Below, one piece after another: positions 1-6,361 of a DNA stretch of 14,109 bases. The DNA comes from Gammaproteobacteria bacterium (GTDB lineage Bacteria > Pseudomonadota > Gammaproteobacteria > UBA9214). The stretch's first letter is position 1. Each line of letters opens with the position of its first letter. The notes under the pieces are model-generated. The model worked only from the letters and a program-made list of their open reading frames with translations, did not search any database and was not told the DNA's origin. Location of the stretch: contig DMKK01000156.1 of assembly GCA_003454335.1 (NCBI GenBank), positions 19,981-34,089 of the forward strand. The letters are read 5' to 3'. The position numbers and the translations under genes were made by a program.

Positions 1-93
1 CTGTACATCGTAGGTGAGGGGCGTAAGCAGGATGCGGAAGCTTCGCAAGCTCAGCACATCCTGCGGTCTGTGGATGTTTGCTGGTTGAACTGA
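1..93 (+). CDS. C-terminal end of an unidentified protein (5' part outside window)
   Basis: An open frame runs from the first base to a TGA at 91-93, giving about 30 residues that end in DVCWLN. I do not recognise the family from this tail. It is called coding because the frame is open, and because its stop lies only 3 bases before the start of the GGDEF-EAL gene, the spacing expected of co-transcribed genes. It may therefore belong to the same signalling operon. The tail contains one Cys and is fairly polar, with no membrane segment. Confidence 0.5.
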   Translation: MYIVGEGRKQDAEASQAQHILRSVDVCWLN

Positions 94-96
94 ATA

Positions 97-2397
97 ATGA
101 AACGGCTGAATGTTAACCTGTTGTCTGCTCTGATCCTGGCGATTATTTTGCTGGGGGTGATCAGTGCTGTCACAGTCTATGTGAATGCCCGCACCTATCG
201 TGAACTGGCCTTTAATTTTCAGCGTCAGTACATGACCCAGCTGATAGCGGCAGAATCAGCGGATATTCTGTCTGACGAGGCAAAGGGTGCCCGGCGTCTG
301 GGACTGCGGATTCAGGGGCTGGACAGTTTCAGGCGGCCATTTGCTGCCGGCGATACGCGCGCTGTATCTGCCGTGCTGGATACGCAGTTCCGGCAGGCTC
401 CCGTAACCTCCAATGCGGTAAACCTGGTTGAACTGTATGCCTTTGACGGGGATTTCAGTCTGGCAGGTACGTCGTCCCGCAAGGAGGATACGGGCGGCAT
501 TATTTGCCCTGATCTGGTTGCCAGGCTGAAACTGCGTCAGGGTGCGCAGCGTCTCAGGCCGCTCTATGAGCTTTGTCTGTTTGGCGGGAAACCCTATCTG
601 GCAAGCATGGCTCCGGCAGGAGGCCTGGTGCCCACCGGCTATATCCAGGTTATTACCGATCCGGTGCCAAAAATTTCCAGGATCGGCAGCCGCCTCAAGA
701 TGCCGGTTCGCATCAGTCTTCCTGACGACACCGTATTGTCTGTTACGCCGGACTGGACGGTCGATAGTGAAGCGCATGATGTGAAGGCGGGTTATATATT
801 ACTGGACAACGAGTCCCGTCCGGCGTTGAAAATAGCGGCATTACGGAATGCGGACAGTCTGGCGATGCAGATTGACAAAACCAATAATCGCATGCTGTTG
901 ATTGTTGCATTGATAATTCTTGCGACCGTCGTGCTTGCCCTGTTGCTGGTCAAGTACTCGGTATTGAAACCCTTGCGTGATCTCAGTTACCAGTTAATGA
1001 ATGAGTGGGCTGCTCGCAAGGATGAATCCGGCGAGTTATCCGGTTCTGAAAAGGACCGGCCGGTGAGTTTTCATGCGCTCGGTGAGCTGTATGAAACATT
1101 GCATGATATGGCCATCCGGGACCCCCTGACAGGCATATACAACCGGGCTCTCCTGGAAGACCGTCTGAAGCAGTTGATCGTCGAGTTTCGCAGGACCCCG
1201 GGTCACGCAGCCGTGTTGCTGATGGACATGGTGCGCTTTAAATATGTCAATGATTTACTGGGACATCACACGGGTGACTTGTTACTTAAGGATGTTGTCA
1301 GGCGGATTGCGGGTGAAGTGCGTGAATCTGACACCCTGGCAAGACTTGGCGGTGATGAGTTTGTTGTCATTCTTCCGGATGCCGATCTGGATCAGGCAAA
1401 ACAGGTCGCACAAAAAATCATCCAGTCAATGGACAGCGAATTCGAGGTGGAGGGGCACAAGCTTACGGCGTCGGTTTCGGTCGGTATAGTGCTGATGCCG
1501 GAACATGGCGATGACGTTGATACGCTGTTACGCAATGCGGATTACGCAATGTATTCGGCGAAGGAGAGCAGGCAGGGCTATGCCATCTATGATCCGTCGA
1601 CAACCGATGATGCTGCACTCGCAAGAATGAGCCTGGACGGTGTTCTGAACGAGGACATTGAACAGAATGACCTGTACCTTGTTTATCAGCCCGTGATTGA
1701 CGTCAAGACAGGCAGGGTCAGCTATATAGAAACACTGGTACGCTGGCGACAGCCGGATGGCAAGGTTCTCATGCCAGAGATTTTTATTCGCGTTGCAGAA
1801 CAGAGTGGTTTGATCGGGCAGCTGTCGGAATGGGTCGTTGAGAATGCCTGCCGGGATCTGGCTGTCATGCAGCTGGATAATCCCGGGTTGTGTATAGGTG
1901 TAAATCTCTCCATGCACAATCTGCATGACTCCAACCTGATTGAAAAAATCCACAGTGTACTCGAGCGCCACCAGCTTATGCCCGCGGCGCTGTTGCTTGA
2001 GATAACAGAAACCGGGGTTATGCTGGATCCGAACCAGGTTATCAAGACGCTGGATCAGCTGGCTTCCGTTGGTGTGAAGTTGTCCATTGACGATTTCGGT
2101 ACCGGTCATTCTTCGCTGCTCCATCTCAAGCGCATGCCCGTACATACACTGAAAGTAGATAAATCCTTTGTCATCGATATGGACAGCGACGAGGAAAATG
2201 CCTCGATTGTGAGGGCGACGATTGATCTCGCGCACAGCCTCGGCCTCTCTGTCACCGCAGAAGGTGTTGAGTCCGCTGAGGTATTCGAGATGTTGAAAGA
2301 GATGGGTTGTGACTTCTGTCAGGGGTATTATGTGGGCAGGCCGGTTATGCTGCAGGAAATGCAGGCGTGGTTATCCGGCAAGCGCCACGTGCAGTAG
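97..2397 (+). CDS. Membrane-bound GGDEF-EAL protein (putative diguanylate cyclase/phosphodiesterase)
   Basis: This 766-residue bifunctional cyclic-di-GMP enzyme candidate sits in the inner membrane. TM1 is about residues 8-29 and TM2 about 266-288. They flank some 235 periplasmic residues with two Cys (in IICPDL and YELCLF), a Cache-like sensor by layout only. A short HAMP-like linker follows. The GGDEF domain (about 340-500) keeps RFKYVND, GGDEF at 418-422 and the inhibitory RxxD site (R409-D412) five residues upstream. The EAL domain (about 525-755) has ETL at 545-547 in place of EAL but keeps the ExLxR pattern (E545, R549), VNLS, EITET, DDFGTG, the LKVDKS lysine and AEGVE. By family knowledge both domains could be active; which one dominates is unknown. 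No clear ribosome site precedes the ATG, but the preceding stop is 3 bases away. LapD is unlikely because LapD domains are degenerate. Confidence 0.93.
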   Translation: MKRLNVNLLSALILAIILLGVISAVTVYVNARTYRELAFNFQRQYMTQLIAAESADILSDEAKGARRLGLRIQGLDSFRRPFAAGDTRAVSAVLDTQFRQAPVTSNAVNLVELYAFDGDFSLAGTSSRKEDTGGIICPDLVARLKLRQGAQRLRPLYELCLFGGKPYLASMAPAGGLVPTGYIQVITDPVPKISRIGSRLKMPVRISLPDDTVLSVTPDWTVDSEAHDVKAGYILLDNESRPALKIAALRNADSLAMQIDKTNNRMLLIVALIILATVVLALLLVKYSVLKPLRDLSYQLMNEWAARKDESGELSGSEKDRPVSFHALGELYETLHDMAIRDPLTGIYNRALLEDRLKQLIVEFRRTPGHAAVLLMDMVRFKYVNDLLGHHTGDLLLKDVVRRIAGEVRESDTLARLGGDEFVVILPDADLDQAKQVAQKIIQSMDSEFEVEGHKLTASVSVGIVLMPEHGDDVDTLLRNADYAMYSAKESRQGYAIYDPSTTDDAALARMSLDGVLNEDIEQNDLYLVYQPVIDVKTGRVSYIETLVRWRQPDGKVLMPEIFIRVAEQSGLIGQLSEWVVENACRDLAVMQLDNPGLCIGVNLSMHNLHDSNLIEKIHSVLERHQLMPAALLLEITETGVMLDPNQVIKTLDQLASVGVKLSIDDFGTGHSSLLHLKRMPVHTLKVDKSFVIDMDSDEENASIVRATIDLAHSLGLSVTAEGVESAEVFEMLKEMGCDFCQGYYVGRPVMLQEMQAWLSGKRHVQ

Positions 2398-2424
2398 TTA
2401 TTCATCATGGGAAGAAAGGTTGTT

Positions 2425-2625
2425 ATGAAAAAATATTTGTTTGCGTGCCTGTTGTTGCCTCTGGCCGCCTGTTCCGGGGGCGGGGAAACCGCCGACGGCA
2501 CAGACAACGGGGAGCATGTCTGGACAGAGCAAGTCAATACGATTAACAAGGCTGAAGGTGTTGAAGACATCGTGGGCGCGGCCAGTGAGCGGCGACGTCG
2601 GGAAATCGACGAACAAATGCAGTAG
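2425..2625 (+). CDS. Small putative outer-membrane lipoprotein
   Basis: The predicted product has 66 residues. A signal peptide starting MKKYLF runs into lipobox LAAC, so lipidation is expected at Cys16 and only about 50 residues would remain. Residue +2 is Ser, which in the E. coli Lol rule favours outer-membrane sorting. The mature part is Gly-rich at first, then charged, and ends in a probable helix with an Arg cluster (ERRRREIDEQ). No known domain is recognised. I chose the ATG at 2425 rather than the in-frame ATG at 2407 because AAAGG lies 5 bases upstream of it and because the signal peptide then begins normally with MKK. The gene follows the GGDEF-EAL stop by 27 bases, so it is probably in the same operon. 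Confidence 0.72.
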   Translation: MKKYLFACLLLPLAACSGGGETADGTDNGEHVWTEQVNTINKAEGVEDIVGAASERRRREIDEQMQ

Positions 2626-2632
2626 TTGAACC

Positions 2633-2659
2633 TGATGGGTACGCGCGCTTTACCCATCA
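2633..2659 (+). promoter_or_regulatory. 9-bp perfect inverted repeat between lipoprotein and ATPase genes
   Basis: TGATGGGTA (2633-2641) and TACCCATCA (2651-2659) are exact reverse complements around a 9-base loop. No T tract follows, so this is not a standard intrinsic terminator. It lies 8 bases after the lipoprotein stop and 34 bases before the preferred ATPase start. It could be an RNA hairpin that stabilises or attenuates the transcript, or an operator. Function is inferred from position only. Confidence 0.4.
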
Positions 2660-2692
2660 CATACCATGAACGGTGGCGTACGGCAGGCAGTC

Positions 2693-4189
2693 ATGACAAG
2701 AATAACAACGATTACCAGTGGCCTGGCGCAGGTGGGCAAGACACACCTGGCGATTAACCTCGCGCTGGAACTGGTGCGGCGGGGACGCCTTGCGGGCGTG
2801 TTCCATGATCCCGGACAAATCTCTGCTATTGATGAGCTGCTTGAGCTGCAGCGGCCGGAGGCGCTGCTGCGGCGGGCAGAGGACAGTGACGAGTACGGAA
2901 TCATACGCCGGGGTTACCAGGGTATTGATATTCTGTCCTGCAAGCTGCCCATGCGGCAGTGGCCGGATGTCGGTGCCGAACAGCGTTCACATTGCATGAG
3001 AAATATCGATGTGCAGGATGGTTATGATGATTTCCTGATTGATACTTCGGGTATGGATGCGCGTTCATTGCTGGCGTGTTGCAAGGCCTCTGCCGTCGTT
3101 ATATTAGTCGTGACTCCCGAGTCCCGGTCTCAGGTTGAAGGCTTTGCCCTGCTGCGGGTGCTGCAGCTGAACGGGTTTTCCGGCGAGCTATGCCTGCTGG
3201 TAAACAAGGCTTCGGATGCAGACGATTTATCTGCATTTTATAATAATTTTTCCCGGCTGCTTAAGTCGCATCTTGGTCTTGCTGTCGGATTACTGGGCGG
3301 GGTGCCTGAAGATCACCGCGTAACGCTGGCGGCGCACAACAGACAGGCATTCTCGTCCCTGTTTCCGGGTTCTGCTGCTGCTGGCGGGGTGGTTGCCCTT
3401 GCTGACGCGCTGGGTGATGTTTCTGCAGATTTTGTTGCGGGTCCGCAGACGCTGTCGGCTTTTCTTGAAGCACTGGTTGCTGTGCTGCAGGCGCCGGTCT
3501 GCTTGCCGGGCGGAACCGTGCTGAAGGACGCACGTGCTCCTGGGGCAGGGCTGGACAAGCTACCGCCAGAGACAGGCAGGGAGCAGGATGGGGATTTGAG
3601 CCTGCTGCAGTATGCAGGTGATGCGCCGGGTCTCTGGCATTTCCTGGGGGCGTTACCGCTTACCCTGCGGTTACTGTCGCAGGAACTGGAAGATCTTGTC
3701 ACCCTGGTGAACAGCAATAACATGCTCACGGCTGATGATGGCAATGTGGAATTTCCGGGCGATCAGGTCTTGCCATTGCTGGCAAGGCTGCTGGCAATAT
3801 TCAGGGCTGCAGCCCCGGCCCAGGCGATAGAGCTTGAGGTGACCGACATGCGCGTAACCGAACAGCAACCGAGCTGGCTACAGGCAGGACGTTATTTGCA
3901 ATACACGTTCCGGTTGCCGCAGGAGCCATTGCCTGAAGCTGTTACGGCTTTGCTGGGCAGAGTGTCGGCCATGGCCAGGAGTACGGGTGCGGAGGGCGAG
4001 GAAATCTGCGAACTACTGGTCCCGGCACAAAACAGCTGCCTTAGTGTTATCAGTTCCAGTCAGGCATGTACCCGTATCCAGGTCTGGTTACCGGTTGTTG
4101 AGAGTGGCTCACTGGCTTTGCCAGGCCCTGAAAAGGCTGTCGGCTGGCGTGTTTCCTGCCAGTCGACAGCCTCGGGATTAACTACTTGA
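2693..4189 (+). CDS. MinD/FleN-like P-loop ATPase with atypical Walker A and unknown C-terminal half
   Basis: The product is 498 residues from the ATG at 2693. That start puts TRITTITSG right at the N terminus, as is usual for ParA/MinD proteins; an ATG at 2666 would add nine residues and has no better ribosome site. Walker A is GLAQVGKT (residues 10-17): the GKT lysine K16 is kept, but the MinD-class signature lysine (K in KGGxGKT) is Leu11. A Walker B-like FLIDTSG has Asp117. Later segments (LVNKASDA, LGGVPEDHRV) resemble the FleN/FlhG group. The FlhG N-terminal activation helix is absent and no flagellar gene is nearby. Residues beyond about 250 match nothing I can name; residues about 340-470 might be a degenerate GHKL fold. 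The role is unknown; context suggests cyclic-di-GMP or envelope signalling. The 3' end overlaps the convergent gene by 8 bases. Confidence 0.82.
   Translation: MTRITTITSGLAQVGKTHLAINLALELVRRGRLAGVFHDPGQISAIDELLELQRPEALLRRAEDSDEYGIIRRGYQGIDILSCKLPMRQWPDVGAEQRSHCMRNIDVQDGYDDFLIDTSGMDARSLLACCKASAVVILVVTPESRSQVEGFALLRVLQLNGFSGELCLLVNKASDADDLSAFYNNFSRLLKSHLGLAVGLLGGVPEDHRVTLAAHNRQAFSSLFPGSAAAGGVVALADALGDVSADFVAGPQTLSAFLEALVAVLQAPVCLPGGTVLKDARAPGAGLDKLPPETGREQDGDLSLLQYAGDAPGLWHFLGALPLTLRLLSQELEDLVTLVNSNNMLTADDGNVEFPGDQVLPLLARLLAIFRAAAPAQAIELEVTDMRVTEQQPSWLQAGRYLQYTFRLPQEPLPEAVTALLGRVSAMARSTGAEGEEICELLVPAQNSCLSVISSSQACTRIQVWLPVVESGSLALPGPEKAVGWRVSCQSTASGLTT
4131..4171 (-). terminator. Intrinsic terminator for the minus-strand operon, inside the ATPase coding sequence
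   Basis: On the minus strand a 14-bp GC-rich stem (arms at 4158-4171 and 4135-4148) has one G-U/A-C position and a 9-base loop, and is followed at once by TTTT (complement of 4131-4134). It lies 11 bases beyond the parvulin stop codon. The plus-strand side has no T run after the stem, so the signal is directional for the minus-strand transcript. The bases also code for the ATPase C terminus. Confidence 0.7.
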
Positions 4190-5027
4190 TTTCGATGGTT
4201 GCAGTACTGCGCATGGCTTCAACATGCTGTTGCATTTGCTGATTTACAAGCAGCATTTTTATACGGTCTTTTACGTCATCGAAAGGTGGTGGCGTGGTTT
4301 CGCGGCTGTCATCCAGGATGATAACGTGCCAGCCAAACTGTGTTTGTACCGGGGCCTTGGTGTACTGTCCCTTTTCAAGTTGCGCCGCTGCCTCTGAAAA
4401 CGGTTTTACCATCTGGGCTTCGCCGAACCAGCCAAGCTCGCCGCCGCTGGCGCCTGACGGACCTGTTGATTTCTCCTTGGCAAGTTCGGAAAAGTCGCTG
4501 CCACTGTCCAGCAGTTTAATGATGGCTTCAGCTTCTTCCTGTTCCTTGACGAGAATATGCCGGGCCTTGAATTCCTTGCCCGCTTTGCCCATCTGTTCGT
4601 CGTACACCTTCTTTGCATCCTCGTCAGATACCGGGTTGCTGGTCATGTAGTTCTGGATGGCTGCACCGGCCAGGGCTGTACGCTGTTGTTGGGCCAGGGT
4701 TGCAATGACCTCGGGTTTTTTCTCCAGCCCCTGCTTGGCGGCATCCTGCCTCATCAGTTCCAGGGAGACCAGTTCTTTCATAATGACCTCCTTGCTGTTG
4801 GCTTCAGGTGCCTTGGACGGTGACTTGCGCTGGCTGCTGTAAACATCCAGCTCGGCCTGTGTGATTGGCTGACCGTTGACGGTGGCGATAACGACACCTT
4901 CAACAACCGCTGTCTCGGCAGCTACTGCAATGTTGCTGTCTCCGGTTCCAGCGGATGACTGAAGCTGGTCGCAACCGGTTACTGCAGCCAGTGATGCAAT
5001 TAATGCCAGATAGTGAGGATATTTCAT
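4182..5027 (-). CDS. Parvulin-type peptidyl-prolyl isomerase lipoprotein
   Basis: This 281-residue periplasmic folding factor would catalyse cis-trans isomerisation of prolyl bonds. A lipoprotein signal ends in VTGC (Cys19). Asp20 at +2 is the classical E. coli inner-membrane retention signal, so the protein probably faces the periplasm from the inner membrane. A SurA/PrsA-like N-terminal helical part (about 45-150, starting ATVNGQPITQAEL) precedes one parvulin domain (about 152-243) with ARHILV, GGELGWF and FGWHVI. A short helical tail follows. GAGAAGG nine bases before the ATG is a strong ribosome site. It is the last gene of the yciB-yciI-bolA cluster, 27 bases after bolA. It resembles EpsD or PrsA-type isomerases in layout, but nothing in the context indicates exopolysaccharide synthesis. 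Confidence 0.92.
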   Translation of the reverse strand: MKYPHYLALIASLAAVTGCDQLQSSAGTGDSNIAVAAETAVVEGVVIATVNGQPITQAELDVYSSQRKSPSKAPEANSKEVIMKELVSLELMRQDAAKQGLEKKPEVIATLAQQQRTALAGAAIQNYMTSNPVSDEDAKKVYDEQMGKAGKEFKARHILVKEQEEAEAIIKLLDSGSDFSELAKEKSTGPSGASGGELGWFGEAQMVKPFSEAAAQLEKGQYTKAPVQTQFGWHVIILDDSRETTPPPFDDVKDRIKMLLVNQQMQQHVEAMRSTATIEIK

Positions 5028-5054
5028 TTAATAGTACCTTCTCGGGTTGGTGGA

Positions 5055-5327
5055 TCAGGATTCTTCCGGCGTTTTGGCCTGGATACTGAGAGCGTGGATT
5101 TCACGATGCATGATGTCATCCAGTGCATCATAGACCAGGCGGTGGCGCTGGATGAGGGTTTTGTCGTTGAATGCAGTGGCGACGATGTTGACTATAAAGT
5201 GACCGCCGCCACTGGCAGCACCCGCATGACCGGCATGCTTTGCGCTTTCATCGATGATTTCGAGTTCCGCCGGTTGCAGGGTAGTGGTCAGGCGTTCGCG
5301 GATCATTTCAATACGTTCGGCAGACAT
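5055..5327 (-). CDS. bolA: BolA family protein
   Basis: The product has 90 residues, close to the usual BolA length. The core pattern is present: IDESAKHAG, a glycine-rich loop before HFIVNIV, the RHRLVYDAL helix, and the conserved late histidine in EIHALSIQA. In this family, that histidine and a loop residue help bind a [2Fe-2S] cluster with monothiol glutaredoxins; E. coli BolA also acts as a stress-linked morphology regulator. The loop His residues (KHAGHAG) fit the BolA subgroup better than IbaG. The ATG shares its A with the yciI stop (TGATG), so translation is probably coupled. AAGG lies 10 bases upstream. The partner glutaredoxin is not in this window. Confidence 0.93.
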   Translation of the reverse strand: MSAERIEMIRERLTTTLQPAELEIIDESAKHAGHAGAASGGGHFIVNIVATAFNDKTLIQRHRLVYDALDDIMHREIHALSIQAKTPEES

Positions 5328-5626
5328 CAGGGCAACACCTTTTTAAAGGGTTTGACAGTGACCTGCTGGTATACGCCAGCAGCATTATAGGGGTCGGCGT
5401 CTGCCCAGACCTGTGCGTCTTCCAGCGAGGGAAACTCTGCCACCACCAGACTGCCGCTAAAGCCGGCATCTCCCGGGTCCGGACTGTCGATGGCTGGGTG
5501 TGGCCCGGCAAGCACCAGCCGGCCGGCCGCTTTTAACTGCTCCAGCCTGTCCAGGTGCGCAGGACGTGCCTGCAACCGCCCGGTCAGGCTGTCCGGCGTG
5601 TCCTGGCTGATGATGGCGTACAGCAT
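5327..5626 (-). CDS. yciI: YciI family protein
   Basis: This is a 99-residue single-domain YciI protein with a ferredoxin-like fold expected from the family. Visible family marks are the MLYAIISQD start, the His in RPAHLDRL, the AGRLVLAGP stretch, and the acidic DAQVWADADPY segment near the C terminus. The His and Asp are the conserved pair thought to form an active site, but no physiological substrate is established. Its ATG overlaps the yciB stop by one base (TAATG), and GAGGA nine bases upstream lies within yciB. It is therefore coupled to yciB and in turn to bolA. The neighbourhood matches the common gammaproteobacterial order yciB-yciI-bolA. Confidence 0.93.
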   Translation of the reverse strand: MLYAIISQDTPDSLTGRLQARPAHLDRLEQLKAAGRLVLAGPHPAIDSPDPGDAGFSGSLVVAEFPSLEDAQVWADADPYNAAGVYQQVTVKPFKKVLP

Positions 5627-6195
5627 TATTCGCTTTCCTCTTTGGCTTCCTTTTCGGTTTCTTTTTCTTCTATTTCCATGTAACGACTGAGGTAAAAGGC
5701 CTGGCCGAACACAAATACCAGGGTCAGTCCCATCATGCCGAAGAGCTTGAAATTCACCCAGGTTTCTTCACTGAAATTGTAGGCCACGTAGATATTGAGG
5801 ATGCCCATGCTGATGAAGAATAGTACCCATGCCCAGTTAAGCCGATGCCAGACCGGTACCGGGGCAGTGATGGCGTGGCTCATCATGCGCTCCACCAGGG
5901 TCTTGTCACCGATAAAACGGCTGCCAAGGAAGGTCGCACCAAACAACCAGTTCACAACGGTCGGTTTCCACTTGATAAACACCGGGTCGCGCAGAATCAG
6001 GGTAAGGCCGCCAAAGACAACAAGGATCGCCAGTGTGATTACGTGCATTTTTTCAAATTTGCGGTTTTTTATCCAGAACAGGCCGGTTTGCACAAAGGCG
6101 GCGCCAATGGCAACGGCGGTGGCGACATAGATGTCGTACATCTTGTAGGCCACGAAAAACAGTACAATGGGAAACAGGTCAAATAGAAACTTCAT
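5626..6195 (-). CDS. yciB: Inner-membrane septation protein A family (YciB)
   Basis: This 189-residue protein is almost entirely membrane-embedded, with about five hydrophobic segments starting with KFLFDLFPIVLFFVAYKM. The opening MKFLFDLFP, the IKNRKFEKMH loop and WKPTVVNWLFG are typical of the YciB/IspZ family. The family is implicated in cell division, septation and envelope integrity, partly redundantly with other membrane proteins; the molecular activity is not settled. The C-terminal tail is very acidic and basic by turns (EIEEKETEKEAKEE) and cytoplasmic. This is the first gene of a tightly packed four-gene operon. The ATG has no good ribosome site close by; AGGAAAG lies more than 20 bases upstream. 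I keep this start because it matches the family N terminus. Confidence 0.94.
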   Translation of the reverse strand: MKFLFDLFPIVLFFVAYKMYDIYVATAVAIGAAFVQTGLFWIKNRKFEKMHVITLAILVVFGGLTLILRDPVFIKWKPTVVNWLFGATFLGSRFIGDKTLVERMMSHAITAPVPVWHRLNWAWVLFFISMGILNIYVAYNFSEETWVNFKLFGMMGLTLVFVFGQAFYLSRYMEIEEKETEKEAKEESE

Positions 6196-6242
6196 GGTGG
6201 TGTCTGGTCGTCGCTTTCCTGAGTATGAATGAGTGGATATAA

Positions 6243-6257
6243 AGAGGCGGCGCCTCT
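6243..6257 (-). promoter_or_regulatory. Palindrome upstream of yciB (possible short terminator or operator)
   Basis: AGAGGCG (6243-6249) and CGCCTCT (6251-6257) are exact reverse complements around one base. On the minus strand the palindrome is followed by TTATAT, so it could be a weak terminator for the upstream gene (stop at 6362) or an operator 48 bases before the yciB ATG. The rest of the 166-base gap (6196-6361) holds one smaller hairpin (ACGGG/CCCGT near 6345-6358) and no promoter I can place with confidence. Confidence 0.3.
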
Positions 6258-6361
6258 GAAAGGTGCCGAATAATAGTCTTTTTGGTCGGTGGTTGAAACC
6301 CGGTAGTGTCTTTAGATAGCTCTGATGCTAATAGTTCCCTGCGACGGGGTCACCCGTGAAT

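Noticed and set aside
1729..1743. Treating ETL as evidence of a dead EAL domain
   Set aside because: The metal-binding Glu and the Arg of the ExLxR pattern are present, as are the other catalytic motifs, so activity cannot be excluded.
1528..2235. Long minus-strand open frame (235 codons) within the GGDEF-EAL gene
   Set aside because: It lies entirely antisense to a well-conserved EAL domain, its translation has no recognisable family, and no ribosome site supports it.
97..2397. Calling the GGDEF-EAL protein LapD
   Set aside because: LapD has degenerate GGDEF and EAL motifs and a different periplasmic domain; here both sites look intact and no LapG-type protease is seen.
2666..2692. Upstream ATG of the ATPase gene as the true start
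   Set aside because: It has no ribosome site and would add nine residues before the usual ParA-type N terminus; kept only as an alternative.
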